From Zetaproteobacteria bacterium CG_4_9_14_3_um_filter_54_145 (GTDB taxonomy: Bacteria > Pseudomonadota > Zetaproteobacteria > Mariprofundales > Mariprofundaceae), in NCBI GenBank assembly GCA_002791575.1, contig PFXI01000083.1, positions 1 through 54,160 on the forward strand: a DNA stretch of 54,160 nucleotides, in the 5' to 3' direction. The stretch's first letter is position 1, and the number at the start of each line of letters is the position of its first letter. The translations under genes and the position numbers were made by a program. Shown here piece after piece: positions 1 through 7,160 of this stretch. Under the pieces are notes generated by a model. The model was given only the letters and a program-made list of their open reading frames with translations. It did no database searches and was not told the origin of the DNA.

Positions 1-97
1 CCAGATCAGCAACAGGCTCCCAAAGGGGGTGTCGACTTCACCGGAATAGGGTGTCGCGTTCGACTGGAATCAGGTGCCGACTTCACCGGAATACGCA
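1..97. mobile_element. IS21-like insertion sequence terminus (left contig end)
   Basis: Positions 9-97 are an exact reverse complement of 54072-54160. Inside are two copies of a motif close to CGACTTCACCGGAATA (about 32-48 and 79-94), separated by an unrelated stretch. Repeated sub-terminal motifs and an outer end reading TG inward are typical of IS21-family ends. Sequence after 97 belongs to a group II intron, so the IS end sits in and truncates the intron. No transposase is visible because the contig ends here. The family call rests on motif style only. Confidence 0.6.
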
Positions 98-1415
98 AAA
101 GATCAAGACATTACAGAGAAAGCTATATGCCAAGGCCAAGCAGGAACCAGGCTATCGTTTTTATGCTTTGTACGACAAGGTTTATAGGGCTGATATATTG
201 CATCATGCCTATCGCCTTGTTCGGTCGAACAAGGGTGCGCCGGGAATAGACGGTGTGAGCTTTGCAGCCATCGAGGCAGAAGAAGGGGTGGAGACGTTTC
301 TTGAAGGGCTGGCAGAGGAAGTGAAGAGCAGGACGTATCGGCCTATGCCAGTACGCCGTGTGATGATCCCGAAAGCAGACGGGAGCCAGAGGTCACTGGG
401 CATTCCCACGATTCGTGATCGTGTGGTGCAGATGGCTGTGAAGCTCATGATAGAACCGATCTTTGAAGCGGACTTTTGTGATTCTTCGTATGGTTTTCGT
501 CCAAAGCGCTCAGCTCATGACGCCATGGGTGATATTTCCAGTGCGCTACGAAAAGGGCATTGTGAAGTGATTGATGCCGACCTTTCCAAATACTTTGACA
601 CCATACCACATGCCAAATTGATGGCTGTGGTTGCAGAACGCATAGCTGATAGTGGGATATTGCATCTCATCAAGCAATGGCTGAAAGCACCTGTGGTAGA
701 AAAAGGGAAAGATGGCAAAGATTCAACCAGTGGCGGCAAGGGTAATCGACGCGGGACACCGCAGGGTGGTGTGATCTCTCCATTATTGGCAAACCTTTAC
801 CTGCATCTTTTGGACAGGATATGGGAACGCCATGGTCTGGAGAGGAAATATTCTGCCCGTTTGGTACGCTACGCTGACGATATGGTGTTGCTATGTGCCA
901 AGGGAACAGCCAAACCGCTGGGCATGCTTATGCTTAGATACATTCTTGATCGTCTTGAACTCACATTGAACGAGACGAAAACGAAGGTGGTCAACGCATG
1001 GGATGAGAGCTTCGGCTTTCTTGGCTTTGAGGTTCGTATGAACCTAGGCCGCAGTGGTAAAGCTTATCCGCACATACAACCCAGTAAATCGGCAGTAAAA
1101 CGTATCAATGCGAAAGTAACCGCATTGACGCAAAGAAACCTGACACCAATTCCACTCCCAATCATAGTTCAGCGACTGAATCAGTCTCTACGTGGCTGGG
1201 CATGTTATTTTGATTACGCTAACAGCACGCAAATATTTGGTGATGTTAAACGACATGCAGAAGAGCGGATGCGGACACACTTACGCAGACGGCATAAAGT
1301 GAAAGCCCGAAGGGTTGGTCAGGGCAGGTTTCCAAATCGAGTGCTGTATGATCATCATGGACTGTTTAAACTTCCAACAACAGCTCCTTGGAAGAGGGCG
1401 CATGCGTTGGCATGA
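51..1415 (+). CDS. ltrA: Group II intron maturase/reverse transcriptase (5'-truncated)
   Basis: Multifunctional group II intron protein (reverse transcriptase plus maturase) that would splice and mobilise its host intron. Visible blocks are the fingers motif AKQEPGYRFYALYDKVYR, motif A VIDADLSKYFDTIPH (about 173-187), motif B RGTPQGGVISPLLANLYLH (about 234-252), the catalytic YADD at about 274-277, and the maturase signature LRGWACYFDY (about 380-390). The HNH endonuclease found in some relatives is absent. The natural N-terminus is lost: codons before base 98 come from the IS terminus, and the first real intron residues are about KIKTLQRKLYAKAK. The GTG at 51 is therefore only where the open frame happens to begin. 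The catalytic part is intact, but without its 5' intron half the element cannot be mobile as it stands. Confidence 0.9.
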   Translation: MSRSTGIRCRLHRNTQKIKTLQRKLYAKAKQEPGYRFYALYDKVYRADILHHAYRLVRSNKGAPGIDGVSFAAIEAEEGVETFLEGLAEEVKSRTYRPMPVRRVMIPKADGSQRSLGIPTIRDRVVQMAVKLMIEPIFEADFCDSSYGFRPKRSAHDAMGDISSALRKGHCEVIDADLSKYFDTIPHAKLMAVVAERIADSGILHLIKQWLKAPVVEKGKDGKDSTSGGKGNRRGTPQGGVISPLLANLYLHLLDRIWERHGLERKYSARLVRYADDMVLLCAKGTAKPLGMLMLRYILDRLELTLNETKTKVVNAWDESFGFLGFEVRMNLGRSGKAYPHIQPSKSAVKRINAKVTALTQRNLTPIPLPIIVQRLNQSLRGWACYFDYANSTQIFGDVKRHAEERMRTHLRRRHKVKARRVGQGRFPNRVLYDHHGLFKLPTTAPWKRAHALA

Positions 1416-1497
1416 AAAACATCGGAAAGCCGTGTACGGGAAAACCGTATGCACGGTTTGATGAGGGAGGGCAGGGAGATCTGCTCTCTACTCTACC
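1416..1497 (+). ncRNA. Group II intron 3' ribozyme end (domains V-VI)
   Basis: Directly after the maturase stop lies a hairpin beginning AGCCGTGTACGGGAAAACC and closing with GCACGGTTT (1428-1459). This is the conserved domain V with its AGC catalytic triad and GAAA-type tip. A second stem (about 1466-1490) with arms near AGGGAGA and GCTCTCT is the likely domain VI, ending near CTCTAC. The 3' splice site is estimated at about 1496. The 5' half of the intron is missing. Confidence 0.75.
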
Positions 1498-1791
1498 ATT
1501 TGCTCTCCAGGAGGAATCCCGCTATGCCAAACAAGTTGAATACGGTACATCACCAAGAAATTGGTAACCAAAAACGAAGTATGGAAATGCAAAACAAAAC
1601 TGCGTGGGCAACCCCCACCATAATTTGCGTAGCCTCGGAGAGACCGGAGGGTACCGCTAGAGCGGCCTCCCGCGGATGGCTGAACCCAACTATGACATGG
1701 ACCGTCCTAACGGCGCGCAGCGTCGCAGCGCCCGCAATTCCGCGTCGTTTTTGCACCGGGTAGTAGTCTCCACCTCGACGGCCTGCGGCCG
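1498..1791. other. Hairpin-rich non-coding stretch after the orphan RT
   Basis: No convincing gene is seen here. Two perfect hairpins stand out. One spans 1646-1670: GGAGG, three bulged bases, CCGC, loop TAGA, GCGG, CCTCC. The other spans 1777-1793: GACGGCC, loop TGC, GGCCGTC, lying on the stop codon of the reverse transcriptase that ends at 1792. A shorter one is GTGGGGGTTGCCCAC read on the minus strand. The plus strand at about 1527-1600 is A-rich. Without a T-tract these are not ordinary terminators. They could be part of an RNA linked to the reverse transcriptase; this is inference. Confidence 0.4.
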
Positions 1792-2694
1792 TCAGGTAGG
1801 GGCGATCCATCCACCAGTGTGTTTGATATGCGTTAAGACAGCTATCCATATTCGGGTGAATCGCCCGTAGGTGCTAACCCGGCCGCGCAAGCCCCCGTGC
1901 AGCCAGGCGTACCAACGCTGAACGTACTGCCGGAGCCGATCACGGTCGGCTCCTTGCTCATAAAGCCGGCGAGCACGTTGCAACAGTCGGTCCAGGCAAA
2001 GCTTGGAAGGTCGCAGTTTACGGCCGGGGTGCAGGCGATACCCCAAAAAATCAAACCCTCCGCTGGTTCTTCCAATATAGCGTTTGTCCGGGTGGAGGGT
2101 GAGTTTCAGCGCATCGAGAACCCTGTACATGCCGCGCAGGACCGCCCGTAGCTTGTGGCGGATCGGTGCGAAGATCACGAAGTCATCTATGAAACGCTCA
2201 TAGTATATACCGTATCGCTCCCGATAGTGCCCCATCAGCCGATCCAGTGGTGTCAGATAGAGCGCAGCCAGCAGTGGAGAGATGGCGCCACCTGCTACCA
2301 TGCCTCGGCCGCTTCGATGCGTATCGGGAAGGCTCAGATAGTCCCGGACTATCGCCTGAAGCGACGGGCCCACTTTGGCTGTTTGTAACTGATCCAGCAG
2401 GATGGTGTGATCGATGCTCTCGTAGTAGCTCCGGATATCAAAGCGGGCCACAAACGGGAATTGCCCGTTTGCCCTGTTTGCCCGGCGGATGGCCCCCTTG
2501 GCACCGCCTCGCCCCTTCAGGTGGGCACAGCTGCTACTGAGATGTGGTCTGAGTTCCACGCCCAGTCGATCTTTTACCCTGTGCAACAGCGCCTGAGTTT
2601 GGGGAGCCCAGCGAACGAAACACCGCCCTTCGGCAAGCCAGCTATTAGCCAGCGTCAGTAATGACGGCATCACCGCTGCCGAATTGTTGCTCAA
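1792..2694 (-). CDS. Orphan reverse transcriptase (group II-like, unclassified)
   Basis: A 300-residue reverse transcriptase with a minimal palm. Motif A is RFDIRSYYESIDH (about 84-96), motif B GGAISPLLAALYLTPLD (about 135-151), catalytic FIDD is at about 168-171, and motifs D/E are LHPDKRYIG and GGFDFLGYRL. The C-terminus is rich in Arg and Trp. No maturase X domain, nuclease or protease domain is present. Motif B resembles group II introns (GG..SPLLA) rather than the SQ form of diversity-generating retroelements. It is only distantly like the maturase at 51-1415. The frame overlaps the asparagine-synthetase-like gene by 50 bp, or 26 bp if the ATG at 2670 is used. Hairpins follow the stop. 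Function unknown: an orphan group II-like RT, a defence RT, or a diversification RT. Confidence 0.8.
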   Translation of the reverse strand: MSNNSAAVMPSLLTLANSWLAEGRCFVRWAPQTQALLHRVKDRLGVELRPHLSSSCAHLKGRGGAKGAIRRANRANGQFPFVARFDIRSYYESIDHTILLDQLQTAKVGPSLQAIVRDYLSLPDTHRSGRGMVAGGAISPLLAALYLTPLDRLMGHYRERYGIYYERFIDDFVIFAPIRHKLRAVLRGMYRVLDALKLTLHPDKRYIGRTSGGFDFLGYRLHPGRKLRPSKLCLDRLLQRARRLYEQGADRDRLRQYVQRWYAWLHGGLRGRVSTYGRFTRIWIAVLTHIKHTGGWIAPT

Positions 2695-4558
2695 TATCGA
2701 GCAATAACTGGTAACTACTCAGTAAAAAGAGGGCCGATTCGTGGCTGGCCAACTGTTGCAGGCGGTCAGGGTCACAGTAGGTTTGCGCAAGCCTGCTGTC
2801 GCGAAGCTGTTGAACCAGATTGTCTGACAGATCCTTTTTATTGTGATCGATTTGAGGATGAGATACATCCGCTTTCACACGCCATTGAATGCGCTCGGTG
2901 GTTACGCCCTCAAGTATACGGCGGAACATATAGCGTTCGATACCGTTGTAGACCTTCAGATGCGAAGGCATGTTGTAGGCCAGCTCCACCAGCGGTACAT
3001 CGAGCATCGGGTAGCGGTATTCGATGCGGAACATGCGTGCAGCCAGCTCCGAGCCGACCAGCCGATTTTCCACGCCGACATCGAAGAGCTCGCGGCGATG
3101 GTGCGCCTTGACCGAGTAGCGCTGGTAGTTGTCGGTGAACTGCCGGAGTTTATGGCGCAGCCGGTAGCGCGCGATGAACGCCTCTTTCAGCGGATGCATG
3201 GCGGCGCGCTCATGCTGCGCCCGCTCCAGCCCGCCGCGCCTGCGCAGCCGGCGACGATAGAGCGGCGGAGCCGCATGCTTGAGCAGCAGGTGAGCCCACG
3301 CTTTGGCCGGCCTGCCGCAGCGCTCGCGTGCGTACTTCTGCTTAAGTAATCGGTGCAGGGTAACGAGCCGGCCGGCTTTCAGCAGTTCGCTTTCGTAGAA
3401 GTCACCGTAGGTGGAGACGCAGTGGTCGCCACCCCAGCCGGAGAGCAGCACGCGGGCACCGGTTGCCGAGGCCAGGCGGCAGTGGTGGGTATTGCCGCCG
3501 ATTCCCACCGGCAGGCCACCCATGGCGTGGCGCTGGAGATTCTCCTGATCCTGCTGCTGTTGTCGACACTCCTCCTCGGTGGCGGTTCGCCATACCGGAC
3601 GGATATTGTCGTGCATCGCATGCATCCCGAAGATGTCCTCGTAGGTCTTCTCCCAGATGTGGCGATTGTCGTCGGTGAGTTTATCGCAGCCGTAAGAGAG
3701 GGTGTGGAGCGGCTGCTCGCCCAGCATGCGGGCGGCGAAACCGGCGATACCGTTGGAGTCGAGCCCCTCGCTGAGTTCAGCGGCCAGCGGATATTCGCTC
3801 TCCAGCCGTACCCGAACCGCCTGTTCGAAGCGCAATTTCAACGCCTCGATCAGCGCCTCGTCATCCACGCCATCCCAGTCTGATTTATCTTCCAGCGACC
3901 AGTAGCGGGATGGATTCGAGCCGCTTGCATCGATGATCATGCTATGGGCCGGCGCCAGCACCTCGATACCGACAAAGGGCGAGGTGAAGGCGGATGGTCC
4001 CACGCCCCACAGCTCTTCGGCCAGCCACGCCTCGTCAACCCGCTTCTCCATGGCCTGTTCGGCAAACAGGGCATTGTGCTCGTTGGTGACCATCCAGCCG
4101 AAACGGGTGCGGGCATAAAAGAGCACCTTCACACCGAAGTGGTCGCGGGCGCAGAAGAGGCGGCGCTTCGCCGCATCCCAAATGATAAAGGCGAAATCGC
4201 CGAGCAGGTGCGCCGGGCACGCTTCTCCCCACTGCCGGTAGGCGGCTAGGATCAATGCTCCATCCGACATTGCAGCAAGCGTGTCCACGTCAATACCGAG
4301 TGCCTCGGCCAGTTCGGCTCGATTATCCAGCCGCGCGTTGGCGCTGATCATGTTGCTCGCATCGTCGCTATGCACCGCCTCCAGTTTCGATTGGGCGGTG
4401 TTGAACAGGGCGGCGCGGGCCATGCGGCAGTGGCCGTCGGGGCTGGCGGCAAAGCTCCCGGCATCGGGTCGCCAGTAGTCGGAGGCGGTCAGCATGGCGG
4501 CAATCGTCGATTCGGCGACCGGCGTATCGGGATCGAAGCAGGCGAATATCGTGCTCAT
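2645..4558 (-). CDS. Asparagine-synthetase-like amidotransferase/ligase
   Basis: Relative of asparagine synthase (glutamine-hydrolysing), 637 residues. An Ntn-type glutaminase-like half covers about 1-205, including LGDFAFIIWDAAKRRLFCAR and FGVKVLFYAR. An ATP-pyrophosphatase half follows, with the loop ELSEGLDSNG at about 261-270. It starts MSTIF, so the catalytic Cys2 of true glutaminases is absent. The P-loop reads SEGLDSN in place of SGGLDSS. Such proteins commonly activate a carboxylate by adenylation for amide or lactam formation, as in lasso-peptide macrocyclases (C proteins) and exopolysaccharide-linked amidotransferases. The gene overlaps the upstream YkgJ-like gene by 4 bp (ATGA), so it is likely translationally coupled. 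Housekeeping asparagine synthesis is unlikely given the missing Cys and the operon partners. Confidence 0.85.
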   Translation of the reverse strand: MSTIFACFDPDTPVAESTIAAMLTASDYWRPDAGSFAASPDGHCRMARAALFNTAQSKLEAVHSDDASNMISANARLDNRAELAEALGIDVDTLAAMSDGALILAAYRQWGEACPAHLLGDFAFIIWDAAKRRLFCARDHFGVKVLFYARTRFGWMVTNEHNALFAEQAMEKRVDEAWLAEELWGVGPSAFTSPFVGIEVLAPAHSMIIDASGSNPSRYWSLEDKSDWDGVDDEALIEALKLRFEQAVRVRLESEYPLAAELSEGLDSNGIAGFAARMLGEQPLHTLSYGCDKLTDDNRHIWEKTYEDIFGMHAMHDNIRPVWRTATEEECRQQQQDQENLQRHAMGGLPVGIGGNTHHCRLASATGARVLLSGWGGDHCVSTYGDFYESELLKAGRLVTLHRLLKQKYARERCGRPAKAWAHLLLKHAAPPLYRRRLRRRGGLERAQHERAAMHPLKEAFIARYRLRHKLRQFTDNYQRYSVKAHHRRELFDVGVENRLVGSELAARMFRIEYRYPMLDVPLVELAYNMPSHLKVYNGIERYMFRRILEGVTTERIQWRVKADVSHPQIDHNKKDLSDNLVQQLRDSRLAQTYCDPDRLQQLASHESALFLLSSYQLLLDIEQQFGSGDAVITDAG

Positions 4559-5070
4559 GGGCGATCCTTTTTCCTGTTTCGAGGGCCGATGATTTCGAGG
4601 ATCAGCGGAAACAGCCTGATCCCGGTCAGCAGCAGCGGGGCATGCTTCTTGCGCATCTCAATCTGCTGCTCCTGTGGCATTTCATTGAAGTTCAGTGCAT
4701 TGCGGATTTGAAGGATGCTCATATCGGCAAATTCCGGAAAGTTCGCGCGGGCACGATTGAACTGCCGATTGAGTTTAACGGCTCTGACGATCATCTCGCT
4801 CGCTTGCTGTAGTGAAATCCGTTGCTGTTTCACTTCACGAACAGGGTTGCAGAAGTATGCGCCGCAGACGTGCGGCCGCTCGCTGTCATAGATCGTGCAT
4901 TGTTGATGGAAATGCTGCTGCTCTTTCTTCATCCCGGTTGTCAGTCCCAGCGTTTCGGCCAGAGCCTTGTCATCGTCATGCTTGATGTTGGCATGGCGAA
5001 ACAGCGTGCCGTCGCAACACATGCCGCAACTGGTGCATATCCCGGAGATCTGTTCGATTGAGGCGCTCAT
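4555..5070 (-). CDS. YkgJ-family cysteine-cluster protein
   Basis: 171-residue protein with cysteine spacing typical of the YkgJ/zinc- or iron-chelating family (PF03692). GICTSCGMCCDGTLF is near residues 10-24, then CTIYDSERPHVCGAYFCNP at about 58-76. These cysteines probably bind a metal or Fe-S cluster; the family's reactions are mostly unknown, although some members are implicated in protein N-methylation. A C-terminal stretch is basic (RKKHAP, PRNRKKDRP). ATGA overlaps on both sides place it tightly between the sulfotransferase and the asparagine-synthetase-like gene, arguing that it acts on the same substrate. Specific function unassigned. Confidence 0.75.
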   Translation of the reverse strand: MSASIEQISGICTSCGMCCDGTLFRHANIKHDDDKALAETLGLTTGMKKEQQHFHQQCTIYDSERPHVCGAYFCNPVREVKQQRISLQQASEMIVRAVKLNRQFNRARANFPEFADMSILQIRNALNFNEMPQEQQIEMRKKHAPLLLTGIRLFPLILEIIGPRNRKKDRP

Positions 5071-5957
5071 GCGGCGATCTGCTCCAGCGGCAGCGCGGGA
5101 ACCGGATTGCCATCTGCATCGAGATAACCGAATCGCTGCATCACCGCATGGTGATCATTGATAATGCGATCAATCTGTTCGGGCGAGAGCGTTTCCTGCC
5201 AGTCGCCGACTTTACCCTTGCGAAAGAATGCCTCGTGCTTCGGCGACTTTTCGCAGAAGCCCTTCTCCTGTTCCTGAGCCTGCAACTTCTCGAAGGCGCA
5301 TTTGTCCAGTGCCGCCTGCACCGAAGCAGCATCATCGGGCAGTTGCAGAAAACTGCAGATGCGGGTGAAGGTGGCAAGCGAATCGTGGCGCATATCCTCG
5401 TAGCGTACGACGAGTCGGTCGATCTCATCGGCATCGGCCCAGCTCTCCACGTGAGCGGACCAGGAGAGCAGCTTCTGGCGCAGCTGGTTGTCCATTCGTT
5501 TGGTGGCTCGAGAGAAGGCGAAGTCGGGATTGCCCATGTTCGCGATCGACTGATCGATTGTGCAGTGGTTGTGGTGAGCGAAGGAGATCGCCACGTCGAG
5601 CGGATTGCGGATGATACAGAGGGCACCGGCGGTGCACGCAGCCGGGAATAGCGGTTCGCCGTTGGCGAGATATGTGTAGGCGTCGTGCACCTTGTGATAG
5701 CCGTGCTCCTCTGCCTCATCGGCATGCCAGCGATAGACGGCCGGGCGCAGCAGGTCGATCTCGTCGTGATCGAGATCGGCGGAGTCGAAGCCGAGAACCT
5801 CATCGATCCAGCCACGGTCGCTGGCGATGGCGCCGGTGTGCAGGGCGTTGATATCGACCTCCTCCGGCTCCTCGTGACGCAGACTGGCAATAAAGGCGCG
5901 TGTCCAGGTGTTGCCCGATTTCGGATAGGAGGCGAGCCAGAAGATGCCGGCGCTCAT
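5067..5957 (-). CDS. PAPS-dependent sulfotransferase
   Basis: Sulfotransferase-domain protein (PF00685 type), 296 residues, expected to move sulfate from PAPS to a hydroxyl or amine acceptor. The 5'-phosphosulfate loop is SYPKSGNTW (about 10-18). The 3'-phosphate motif is IIRNPLDVAISFAHHN (about 115-130), and the C-terminal GKVGDWQETLS matches the family's G.GDW signature. No signal peptide or membrane segment is seen, so it is cytoplasmic. The start codon overlaps the stop of the HprK-like kinase gene by 4 bp, and its own stop overlaps the next gene by 4 bp. The acceptor is unknown; operon context suggests a peptide or glycan tailored with the kinase and the asparagine-synthetase-like enzyme. 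Confidence 0.9.
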   Translation of the reverse strand: MSAGIFWLASYPKSGNTWTRAFIASLRHEEPEEVDINALHTGAIASDRGWIDEVLGFDSADLDHDEIDLLRPAVYRWHADEAEEHGYHKVHDAYTYLANGEPLFPAACTAGALCIIRNPLDVAISFAHHNHCTIDQSIANMGNPDFAFSRATKRMDNQLRQKLLSWSAHVESWADADEIDRLVVRYEDMRHDSLATFTRICSFLQLPDDAASVQAALDKCAFEKLQAQEQEKGFCEKSPKHEAFFRKGKVGDWQETLSPEQIDRIINDHHAVMQRFGYLDADGNPVPALPLEQIAA

Positions 5958-6871
5958 GCCGCCACGATCCCCTTGTTGCGCAGGTCGCCCATGATCATCT
6001 CCACCAGCTCGTCCAGCTTGAAGCCGTGGTTGGGGCGGGTGATGCGCGAGAGGTGGATACGGCCGGCGAGTTTACTGCATAGCCCCAGATGCTCCGCCTT
6101 CAGCCCCAGACCGTCGAGGTAGCCGACGCGGTAGGTGTTGTTCTTCAGCGGATTGAACTTCTGCATGCCTCTGATCGATTCGATCTCGAACTCATCGCGA
6201 TTGTGGCTGTTGAGAATATAGATCGCAGCGACGGGCAGATGCTCCATGGCCGGATTATCGAGCGGATAGGCGTACTTCTCCACCTGCAGCCGGATGCGGT
6301 TGAGCTCGTCGGTATCGATCGAAAGCCGTTTTGCGGCATCCTGCCAGAGCTTGAGCTGTGGAAAGCTCGGTGCCACATGCCCCTCGGCATCAATGGCGCA
6401 GACATCATCGGCCAGAATCTCGTGGCCGCGTTTATGAAAGGCGGCGGCGAGTGTCGATTTGCCCGCCCCCGAGTGGCCGGCGAACACCACGCAGCGATCG
6501 CCGAAGCGCACGGCATTGCCGTGCATCACCAGCACGCCGCGCTGATGCAGGATCGCCCCCATGCAGGAGCCGAGCAGATAGAGCCGGATGCTCTGCTCAT
6601 CGCTGCCGGAGTATGGATCGACAACAATGCTGTTGCCGTCCCGGACCAGAAAGCGGGCAATATCGGGCACATTCAGCCACAGGATGTTTTCAGCGCTCTG
6701 GTAGAACGGGGTTGCCTTGTTTGGTTTTTCCAGGCCGCTGGCCGATACCGGGCCGATGCTGATAAAGACATCTGCAGTGACTTCGCCGATTGCCGGAGGT
6801 AGTGCAGGCAACTCGATATGACTGTGAATATTCAGGCCGAAGGCGTTATATCGATAGGCGGGGCTATTCAT
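5954..6871 (-). CDS. HprK-related kinase
   Basis: 305-residue protein whose C-terminal half carries the HPr kinase/phosphorylase fold: Walker A GHSGAGKST at about 132-140, followed by ILADDVCAI (about 152-160), the usual spacing for HprK-type P-loops. The N-terminal half (VFISIGPVSAS, NVPDIARFLV) resembles the leading domain of HprK-related kinase A proteins. No HPr or PTS gene is nearby, so the substrate is unlikely to be HPr. Relatives phosphorylate lasso-peptide precursors in paeninodin-type clusters, or occur in exopolysaccharide loci beside PqqD-like peptides. The start ATG overlaps the stop of the broken nucleotidyltransferase reading frame by 4 bp. Confidence 0.8.
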   Translation of the reverse strand: MNSPAYRYNAFGLNIHSHIELPALPPAIGEVTADVFISIGPVSASGLEKPNKATPFYQSAENILWLNVPDIARFLVRDGNSIVVDPYSGSDEQSIRLYLLGSCMGAILHQRGVLVMHGNAVRFGDRCVVFAGHSGAGKSTLAAAFHKRGHEILADDVCAIDAEGHVAPSFPQLKLWQDAAKRLSIDTDELNRIRLQVEKYAYPLDNPAMEHLPVAAIYILNSHNRDEFEIESIRGMQKFNPLKNNTYRVGYLDGLGLKAEHLGLCSKLAGRIHLSRITRPNHGFKLDELVEMIMGDLRNKGIVAA

Positions 6872-7160
6872 GACGATGCTTTCCTTTGTGTCGGAGTCAG
6901 GCGCCGGAGCAGGAACGAGAAGGGGCGCATCAGGTAATATGCAAAAAAGAGCGAGTCGGGCAATGGGAATCGCTTGAAATCGTTGATGGCAATCGGCGCA
7001 TGGACAAGAAAATATTTGATCAGGCTGGTCCGTGGCGCCCAGAAGCCTATACGGCGGATATAGGCCATGCCGCTCACCGATTGCATATTGAGCAAGCGGG
7101 CAGCTGACCAGTTTATCTGGCGCTGAATGGTGAAATGATTGTCGATATGAGGCTGAACGG
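6868..7160 (-). pseudogene. C-terminal fragment of the frameshifted nucleotidyltransferase
   Basis: This frame carries the missing tail of the preceding gene: HIDNHFTIQRQINWSAARLL, then WAPRTSLIKYFLVHAPIAIN and LPDSLFFAYYLMRPFSFLLR. The 'LPdsLfFaYYLmRP' ending is typical of this nucleotidyltransferase family. No Shine-Dalgarno site or own start was found in front of it. Its stop overlaps the ATG of the HprK-like kinase, so the original gene was coupled to the operon like all the others. The junction position is approximate. Confidence 0.65.

Noticed and set aside
1550-1800. Possible template repeat of a diversity-generating retroelement next to the RT; on the minus strand, pieces in two frames recall formylglycine-enzyme-type variable regions (RGGDYYP, NDAELRALRR, VGF).
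   Set aside because: The pieces lie in different frames with a stop between them. The minus strand is not A-rich at the expected codons, no Avd gene or second copy exists in the window, and RT motif B is not of the SQ type.
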